NCBI GenBank assembly: GCA_001790315.1
Contig: MGCE01000022.1
Location: 1,025 to 11,413, forward strand
Direction of reading: 5' to 3'
DNA from: Candidatus Rokubacteria bacterium RIFCSPLOWO2_02_FULL_72_37
GTDB lineage: Bacteria > Methylomirabilota > Methylomirabilia > Rokubacteriales > CSP1-6
DNA length: 10,389 nucleotides
Made by a program: the position numbers and the translations under genes. The notes below the pieces were generated by a model, which saw only the letters and a program-made list of their open reading frames with translations, was not told the DNA's origin and ran no database searches. The first letter of the stretch is position 1. Each line of letters opens with the position of its first letter. Below, in pieces: positions 6,329 through 10,389 of this stretch.

Positions 6329-6356
6329 GGGCGGAGTAAGGTTGGAGCGGAGTTGG

Positions 6357-6363
6357 AAAGGAG
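6357..6363 (+). promoter_or_regulatory. Shine-Dalgarno sequence of tatA
   Basis: AAAGGAG at 6357-6363 is close to the ideal anti-16S complement and lies 6 nt before the ATG at 6370. It is among the strongest ribosome binding sites in the window, indicating high expression of TatA relative to the coupled neighbours. The 41-nt selB-tatA spacer otherwise contains only purine-rich sequence and no evident terminator. Confidence 0.75.
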
Positions 6364-6369
6364 CCCCAC

Positions 6370-6555
6370 ATGTTTGGGCTGGGCTACCAGGAACTGCTGA
6401 TCATCCTCGTCATCGTGCTGATCCTGTTCGGCGCGAACCGGCTGCCGGAGCTCGCCCGCTCACTCGGCTCGAGCGTGAAGGAGTTCAAGAAGGGCGTCAA
6501 CGAGGCGAAGACCGAGGAGACGTCCACGAAGAAGGAAGAGGAGAAGAAGGCGTAA
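6370..6555 (+). CDS. tatA: Sec-independent (twin-arginine) translocase subunit TatA
   Basis: This is a 61-residue TatA/E-type protein that forms the variable-size pore for folded Tat substrates. The short N-terminus MFGLGYQE is followed by one membrane helix (about residues 8-20, LLIILVIVLILFG). Then comes the hallmark FGANRLPELARSLGSSVKEF amphipathic helix with its FG hinge, and a very charged Lys/Glu tail (TEETSTKKEEEKKA). Length is at the short end for TatA but normal for the family. TatB and TatC are not in the window. It follows selB by 41 nt with its own strong ribosome binding site, and its purine-rich tail codons also contain the apparent ribosome binding site for the next gene. The TAA stop at 6553-6555 overlaps the proposed GTA start of the downstream membrane protein. 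Confidence 0.96.
   Translation: MFGLGYQELLIILVIVLILFGANRLPELARSLGSSVKEFKKGVNEAKTEETSTKKEEEKKA
6538..6543 (+). promoter_or_regulatory. Shine-Dalgarno sequence that points to a GTA start at 6552
   Basis: GAGGAG at 6538-6543, inside the last tatA codons, is positioned 8 nt before GTA at 6552. No comparable sequence precedes the first canonical start, ATG at 6627. This spacing supports initiation at the tatA stop. Caution: the tatA tail is Glu/Lys-rich and purine-rich for coding reasons, so a chance match is possible. Confidence 0.5.
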
Positions 6556-8180
6556 AGCTCGATCTCCTCGTCGCGTCCGCGCTCGCCCTCCTGACCGTCG
6601 TCTCGCGCCTGCCCTACCGGGCGCGCATGCTCTACAACTGGGACGCGGTGCAGTTCGCGCTCGCCCTCTCCGAATACGACGTCGGCAAGCACCAGCCGCA
6701 CCCGCCGGGCTACATCCTGTACGTCGTGCTCGGCCGCCTCGTCAACGCGTGGCTCGGCGATCCTGCGGCCGCCTATGTCCTGCTGGCGGTCGTGTTCAGC
6801 GGCCTGACGACCTTCGTCGTCTACTTCCTCGCGCGGACGATCTACGAGCGGACGACCGCGCTGGCCGCCGCCTCGCTCCTCGCGGTGAGCCCGCTGTTCT
6901 GGTTCTACGGCTCGGTCGGACTCACGTACGCCGGTGAGGCGCTCTTCGCCTCCACCGTGGCGTACTTCGCGTATCGCGCGCTGCAGGGGAGTCGCGTCGA
7001 CGCATGGCTCGGGGCCGTCTACCTCGGCCTCGCCGCGGGAATGCGTCAGTCGTTGCTCGTGCTCCTCTTCCCCCTCTGGCTCGGTGCCGTGGCCGTCGGG
7101 CTCCGGAGCCGCGCCGTGGTCGCCCTCGGCGGCGCGCTGCTGGTCGGGGCGGTGCTGACGTGGTTCCTGCCGATGATCTGGCTCACCGGCGGCTTCGGTC
7201 GTTACCTGGCGGCGGCGACCGAGCTGGCCGACGCGGCCGTCCGGCCCACGTCGATCGTCTCGGGCCCGCTCGAGACGACGCTCGCCATGGCGCGCCACCT
7301 GGTCGAGTCCGTCCTCGTCGGGCTCGGCCCGCTCGTGCTCGTCGGGCTCCTCGTCGGCTGGTACGTGCGCCGGTACGGCTTCAGCCGACGCGAGTGGTTC
7401 CTCCTCGGCTGGACGCTCCCGCCGATCGCCGTCTACACCCTCGTCCACTTCGGTCAGGCGGGCTACGTGCTGGCGTTCCTGCCGGCCCTCGTGATCTTCC
7501 TCTCCCGCGTGCTCGTGACCGCGCTCGGGTGCGCGGCCGGAACGCTGCGTCACCCACGGGCCGCCGCCGCGCTGACGGCCGCCGCGGTGGCGGTCGTCGT
7601 GCTCGTCAACGGCGCCTTCTTCGTCTCCGCGCGCCCGGTGTCGCGCGATTTCGATACCCCGCGGCCGACGTGGGTGCGGCGGGCGCAGGACGACGCGTTC
7701 GACTGGATCCTGAGCCGTACCGCCGCCGCGCTCCGGGAGCACGAGGACGTCGTGCGAACGTTCGTGGGCGCGATCCGCGGCCTGTACCCGCCCGAGGACA
7801 CCGTGGTGATCACCGAGCAGGGCAATCCCCGGACCTATCCATGGTTCCGGCACGCGATGTTCTATCTGCCCGAATACGAAACCTACGAATTGCAGACGGG
7901 CGGGCTCGCGCCGGGCTACCGCGCCGCGCGACGCATCGTGACGATGGCGACCGTGCCGGAGCGGGACATCCGCCTGCCCGCACGGGTCAAGCGCCTGGTG
8001 TGGTTCGTCGACCACTGGAGCCCCGATATGGTGCAGCCTCCGGGACTCGCCGAAGTCGAGCTGCCGTACGGGCGCTTCCTGTACGTGCTGCCGCTCGGGC
8101 GCCGCCCCGTGCGCTACGCGGACTACACGTTCGTGCGCGACGCGCCGCCGACCCGCCGTGTCACCCGCTCGGCGCGATGA
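6552..8180 (+). CDS. GT-C-type multi-spanning membrane glycosyltransferase-like protein
   Basis: The protein has about ten hydrophobic helices and a soluble C-terminal domain (about residues 370-540). Near the N-terminus, YNWDAVQFALAL (Asp31), YDVGKHQPHPPGYILYVVLG and the following helices match the ArnT/PMT-like (GT39/GT-C) families that use polyprenyl-phosphate sugars. The Asp in the first extracytoplasmic loop is the expected catalytic position. The C-terminal part includes VVITEQGNPRTYPWFRHAMF and YLPEYETYELQTGG. Start: homology and hydrophobicity require an N-terminal helix, VKLDLLVASALALLTVVSRL. The codon before KLDLL is GTA at 6552, overlapping the tatA TAA stop and preceded by GAGGAG at 8 nt; a G at 6554 would give the usual GTGA overlap. 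The first canonical start, ATG 6627, has no Shine-Dalgarno sequence and removes that helix. With GTA the length is 542 residues, with ATG 517. Donor and acceptor sugars cannot be predicted. The end overlaps the next gene by 23 nt. Confidence 0.8.
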   Translation, partial: VKLDLLVASALALLTVVSRLPYRARMLYNWDAVQFALALSEYDVGKHQPHPPGYILYVVLGRLVNAWLGDPAAAYVLLAVVFSGLTTFVVYFLARTIYERTTALAAASLLAVSPLFWFYGSVGLTYAGEALFASTVAYFAYRALQGSRVDAWLGAVYLGLAAGMRQSLLVLLFPLWLGAVAVGLRSRAVVALGGALLVGAVLTWFLPMIWLTGGFGRYLAAATELADAAVRPTSIVSGPLETTLAMARHLVESVLVGLGPLVLVGLLVGWYVRRYGFSRREWFLLGWTLPPIAVYTLVHFGQAGYVLAFLPALVIFLSRVLVTALGCAAGTLRHPRAAAALTAAAVAVVVLVNGAFFVSARPVSRDFDTPRPTWVRRAQDDAFDWILSRTAAALREHEDVVRTFVGAIRGLYPPEDTVVITEQGNPRTYPWFRHAMFYLPEYETYELQTGGLAPGYRAARRIVTMATVPERDIRLPARVKRLVWFVDHWSPDMVQPPGLAEVELPYGRFLYVLPLGRRPVRYADYTFVRDAPPTRRVTRSAR

Positions 8181-9747
8181 CCTCGTCGTAGTCGCCGCCG
8201 CGCTCGTGCCGCTCGCGCTGTTTCTGGTGTGCGAGCGGCAGATCGCGGGTGCCGTCGGGTTCCCGCTCGACGATTCGTGGATCCACCTCCACTTCGCGCG
8301 CAACCTCGCCGAGGGCGGCGGGTTCGCATACAACCCCGGTCGGCCCGTGGCCGGATCGACCGCGCCCCTCTGGACCCTGCTCCTGGCGGCCGGCGCCGTG
8401 GTGGTCGGCCCGTCGGTCGCGCTCGCGAAGGCGGTCGGCGTCGCCTGCGGGGTGGGCGCCGCGCTGATCACGCGGCGGGCGGCGCTGGCGCTCGGCGCGC
8501 CGGCGCCCCTCGCCCTGGTGGCCGCCGTCGGGCTGCTCTGGACGGGACCGATGACGTGGGGCGCGCTGTCGGGCATGGAGGTGACGCTCGCGGCGTTGCT
8601 CGTGGCCGCGGCGCTTCTCGCGCACGCCCGTGAGCGGCTCTTCTGGAGCGCGTGGTGGGCGGCGCTCGCCGCGCTGGCGCGGCCGGAGGCCGTGCTGCTG
8701 GTGCCGTGCCTCGCCCTGGCGCGCCCGCTCGGCGTCCGCCGGCTGGCTGCCTTCGGCGCGGTCACCGCGGCGGCGCTCCTCCCGGTGGCGCTCTTCGGCC
8801 TCTGGACCGCCGGCTCGCCGTTCCCGGCCACGGCGGCGGCGAAAGTCGAGGGCGGCCTGCTCGGCTGGCTCGGCGGCCTCCACGAGCCGCTCGCGGTCAC
8901 GCTGCTGACGCGGCCGCGGCGGTTCCTGGCAGAGTGGGTCGCCTGGCTTGCCCGCACGCAGTGGGTGTTGCCGCTCGCGTTGCTGCCCGGGCTGGCCATC
9001 GCCTGGCGGCGCTCGGGTCGCGCGCTCGGTGCCGTGGCGCTCGTCCTGCTCGCCCACCCCCTCGGCATGGCGATGCTCGCGCCCTACCGGGGCCCTGCCT
9101 TCCAGGAGGGGCGGTACTCGATCCATCTGCTGCCGGTCGCCTTCGTCGTGCTGGCCGTTGTAGCGGGGGCCGCGCACCCGGCGCTGGCGACCGGGCGCGC
9201 CCACGTCGCGCCGCGCCTGTCCGGGCGTGTCGGAGCCACGCCGCACCTGTCTCAGGCCACCCACGGACCGAGCCGTCCTCGCGGCCCCCGCTACAATAGG
9301 CTGGCCGCGCTCGCGACGACGGCGTACCTGGTCTCGGCGGCGCTCACCCTGGCGCCGGCGGCCACCCGGTACGGATGGGCCGTGCAGAACATCGACGCGA
9401 TGCAGGTGCACCTCGGCCGCTGGCTCGACGGGCACGTGCCGCCCACGGCACGCCTCGCCGTCAACGACATCGGCGCGATCGCCTACTTCTCGCGGCGCGA
9501 GATCGTCGACCTGATGGGGCTCGTGACCCCCGAGATCATCCCGTACCGGCGTCGGGGCGAGGGCGGCATCGTGCAGTACTTGCTCGAGACGTGCCCGGAT
9601 CACGTCGTGATCTTCCCCGCGTGGTTCCCCGACCTGGCGGCGCGTGCGGACCTCCTCGAGCCCGTCTACCGCGTCCGGCTCGAGCGCAACGAGGTGGCCG
9701 GCGCCGCGGAAATGGTCGTGTATCGGCTCAAGCGTTGTGCGGTATGA
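8158..9747 (+). CDS. GT-C-type membrane glycosyltransferase-like protein (ArnT/GT39-like)
   Basis: This second polytopic protein (529 residues from GTG 8158) has the same general architecture as its upstream neighbour but little evident sequence identity. The N-terminal helix (about residues 9-26) is followed by GFPLDDSWIHLHFARNLAEG, GGFAYNPG, then GRPVAGSTAPLWTLLLA. The DD pair (Asp38-Asp39) and the G-S-T-x-P-L-W motif are typical of GT-C enzymes that transfer sugars from lipid-linked donors on the periplasmic side. ALARPEAVLLVPCLAL and several further helices follow. The C-terminal part (about 420-529) is soluble: LAVNDIGAIAYFSRREIVDL, MGLVTPEIIPYRRRGEG and ETCPDHVVIFPAWFPDL. An unusual Gly/Pro/Arg/His-rich loop at about residues 343-380 contains an imperfect 30-bp repeat. 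No good Shine-Dalgarno sequence precedes the GTG; the 23-nt overlap implies coupling. Paired GT-C genes point to decoration of an envelope glycan, but the substrate is unknown. Confidence 0.82.
   Translation: MSPARRDDLVVVAAALVPLALFLVCERQIAGAVGFPLDDSWIHLHFARNLAEGGGFAYNPGRPVAGSTAPLWTLLLAAGAVVVGPSVALAKAVGVACGVGAALITRRAALALGAPAPLALVAAVGLLWTGPMTWGALSGMEVTLAALLVAAALLAHARERLFWSAWWAALAALARPEAVLLVPCLALARPLGVRRLAAFGAVTAAALLPVALFGLWTAGSPFPATAAAKVEGGLLGWLGGLHEPLAVTLLTRPRRFLAEWVAWLARTQWVLPLALLPGLAIAWRRSGRALGAVALVLLAHPLGMAMLAPYRGPAFQEGRYSIHLLPVAFVVLAVVAGAAHPALATGRAHVAPRLSGRVGATPHLSQATHGPSRPRGPRYNRLAALATTAYLVSAALTLAPAATRYGWAVQNIDAMQVHLGRWLDGHVPPTARLAVNDIGAIAYFSRREIVDLMGLVTPEIIPYRRRGEGGIVQYLLETCPDHVVIFPAWFPDLAARADLLEPVYRVRLERNEVAGAAEMVVYRLKRCAV
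9205..9257 (+). repeat. Imperfect 30-bp tandem duplication inside a membrane-protein loop
   Basis: CGCCGCGCCTGTC at 9209-9221 recurs as CGCCGCACCTGTC at 9239-9251, an offset of exactly 30 bp, or 10 codons. The flanks are partly alike (GTC/GCC before, GGGC/AGGC after). In protein this gives APRLSGRVGA followed by TPHLSQATHG in the loop of the second GT-C protein. The offset keeps the reading frame. It may be a small internal duplication or part of a dispersed repeat; one copy pair cannot decide. Confidence 0.5.
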
Positions 9748-9748
9748 T
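9743..9748 (+). promoter_or_regulatory. Extended -10-like box for a probably leaderless gene
   Basis: TATGAT at 9743-9748 is one mismatch from TATAAT, and in this GC-rich sequence such AT-rich hexamers are rare. It ends 8 nt before the ATG at 9757, the distance expected when transcription starts at or just before the start codon. No Shine-Dalgarno sequence lies in the 9-nt gap between the upstream stop (9745-9747) and the ATG. A -35 element is not evident. Confidence 0.45.
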
Positions 9749-9756
9749 CCCCATCC

Positions 9757-10377
9757 ATGAGGCGGGCCCGGGCCCTCGTGCTGACCGCCGTCCTGCTGAC
9801 AGCGCTGCCCGGCGTCGTCGCGGCGCAGATCTACCGCTGGATGGACGACCGGGGCGTGCCGCATTACACGGAGGGGCTCGACAGCGTCCCCGAGCGCTTC
9901 CGCGCGACGGCGGTGCTGCTCTCGCTGCGCAACGAGCCGCCCGGCGCCCCGACGTCGGCCGCGGGCGCGTCCGGTGGCCCGGCGGCGGCCGGTGAGACGA
10001 CGATCAAGTTCTCGCCGGGCCAGCGCATCATGGTCGACTCGCGGATCAACGGCACCACCCCCGCCAGGCTCCTGCTCGACACCGGCGCCGACCGGACGGT
10101 CCTCGCGCCGCGGGTGGTCGCGGCGGCGGGCATCTCGCTGACGCGCGGCGCACGGGGGGGGACCATCAGGGGCGCGACGGGCACCGCGCAGGTCCAGGCG
10201 GTGCCGGTCGACTCGATCGAGGTCGGCGGCGCGAAGGTCGACCGGCTCGTCGTGATCTCGCACGACATCGACCACGAAGGCGTCGACGGCCTGCTCGGCC
10301 GGGACTTCCTCGACCGGTTCACGGTCACCATCGACAACTCGCAGGGCGTCGTCACGCTGACCCCGAAGAAGAAGTAG
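9757..10377 (+). CDS. Secreted DUF4124 plus retropepsin-like aspartic protease
   Basis: The 206-residue protein has a signal peptide (basic MRRAR, hydrophobic core LVLTAVLLTALPGVV, likely cleavage after VAA near residue 23). A DUF4124 module follows at about residues 24-50 (QIYRWMDDRGVPHYTEG, then SVPERFR). A Gly/Ala/Pro-rich linker leads to a retropepsin-type domain (about 83-203): IMVDSRINGTTPARLLLDTG with catalytic Asp108 in DTGAD, then RTVLAPRVVAAAGISL, IRGATGTAQVQAVPVDSIEV and a closing VDGLLGRDFLDRFTVTID. The single-lobe size and one DTG motif mean it would act as a homodimer, as in retroviral and bacterial TIGR02281/gag-asp-type proteases. It is predicted periplasmic. It has no Shine-Dalgarno sequence and starts 9 nt after the preceding stop, behind a TATGAT box, so it may be expressed independently of the GT-C genes. 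No target protein can be named. Confidence 0.9.
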   Translation: MRRARALVLTAVLLTALPGVVAAQIYRWMDDRGVPHYTEGLDSVPERFRATAVLLSLRNEPPGAPTSAAGASGGPAAAGETTIKFSPGQRIMVDSRINGTTPARLLLDTGADRTVLAPRVVAAAGISLTRGARGGTIRGATGTAQVQAVPVDSIEVGGAKVDRLVVISHDIDHEGVDGLLGRDFLDRFTVTIDNSQGVVTLTPKKK

Positions 10378-10389
10378 CGGCCGCCCGCT

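Noticed and set aside
6384..9068. 894-residue open frame on the minus strand
   Set aside because: It lies opposite tatA and both GT-C genes and reads as Arg/Pro/Gly/Glu-rich low complexity with no domain. Long antisense frames are expected at this GC content.
8161..10275. 704-residue open frame on the minus strand
   Set aside because: It is antisense to the second GT-C protein and the protease, with an Arg-rich low-complexity translation and no start context.
1..10389. CRISPR array, insertion sequence, phage or toxin-antitoxin system
   Set aside because: No regularly spaced repeats, transposase, integrase or paired toxin-like small genes were seen. The only repeats are the short ones reported.

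Overview
The window is very GC-rich and densely coding, with GTG starts, stop/start overlaps and little intergenic space. It encodes a Gram-negative-type cell: a LysM lytic-transglycosylase tail, a lipoprotein with a lipobox, TatA, and a complete local selenocysteine decoding set. Together these suggest an uncultivated soil or subsurface bacterium near Candidatus Rokubacteria/Methylomirabilota or a deep-branching Deltaproteobacterium. That placement is inference from composition and gene style, not a marker-gene result.

Layout. Positions 1-402 hold the 3' end of a LysM (MltD-like) cell-wall gene. A MoaD/ThiS-type ubiquitin-fold gene (about 399-740) follows at once and runs tail-to-tail into a minus-strand YihY/BrkB membrane-protein gene (638-1549). 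A 100-bp intergenic region (1550-1649) then carries a candidate promoter for tRNA-Sec (selC, 1650-1747). No gap longer than 100 bp exists anywhere in the window.

From selC rightward everything is on the plus strand and tightly packed: a DUF3105 membrane-anchored protein, a short lipoprotein, an unidentified 94-residue helical protein, selA (3033-4430), selB (4427-6328), tatA (6370-6555), two GT-C-type multi-spanning membrane proteins (6552-8180 and 8158-9747), and a secreted DUF4124 plus retropepsin-like protease (9757-10377).

How the genes fit together. SelA converts Ser-tRNA-Sec to Sec-tRNA-Sec, selC is that tRNA, and SelB delivers it to UGA codons; selD is not in the window. No selenoprotein gene was recognised here. 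TatA directly downstream of selB is suggestive because the classic Sec enzyme, respiratory formate dehydrogenase, is Tat-exported; this link is inference. The two GT-C proteins and the terminal protease look like envelope functions sharing the same run.

Most notable points: two apparently non-canonical start codons placed exactly at stop/start overlaps (CTG at 399, GTA at 6552, the latter behind a very good Shine-Dalgarno sequence); a MoaD-like protein whose diglycine is not terminal; a tRNA-Sec with an imperfect D-stem and a leader that can mimic its own acceptor strand; an mRNA leader that begins at the tRNA-Sec CCA end; an uncharacterised small gene overlapping selA; and a probably leaderless protease gene. 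No clearly new multi-gene system (defence, CRISPR, mobile element) is visible.
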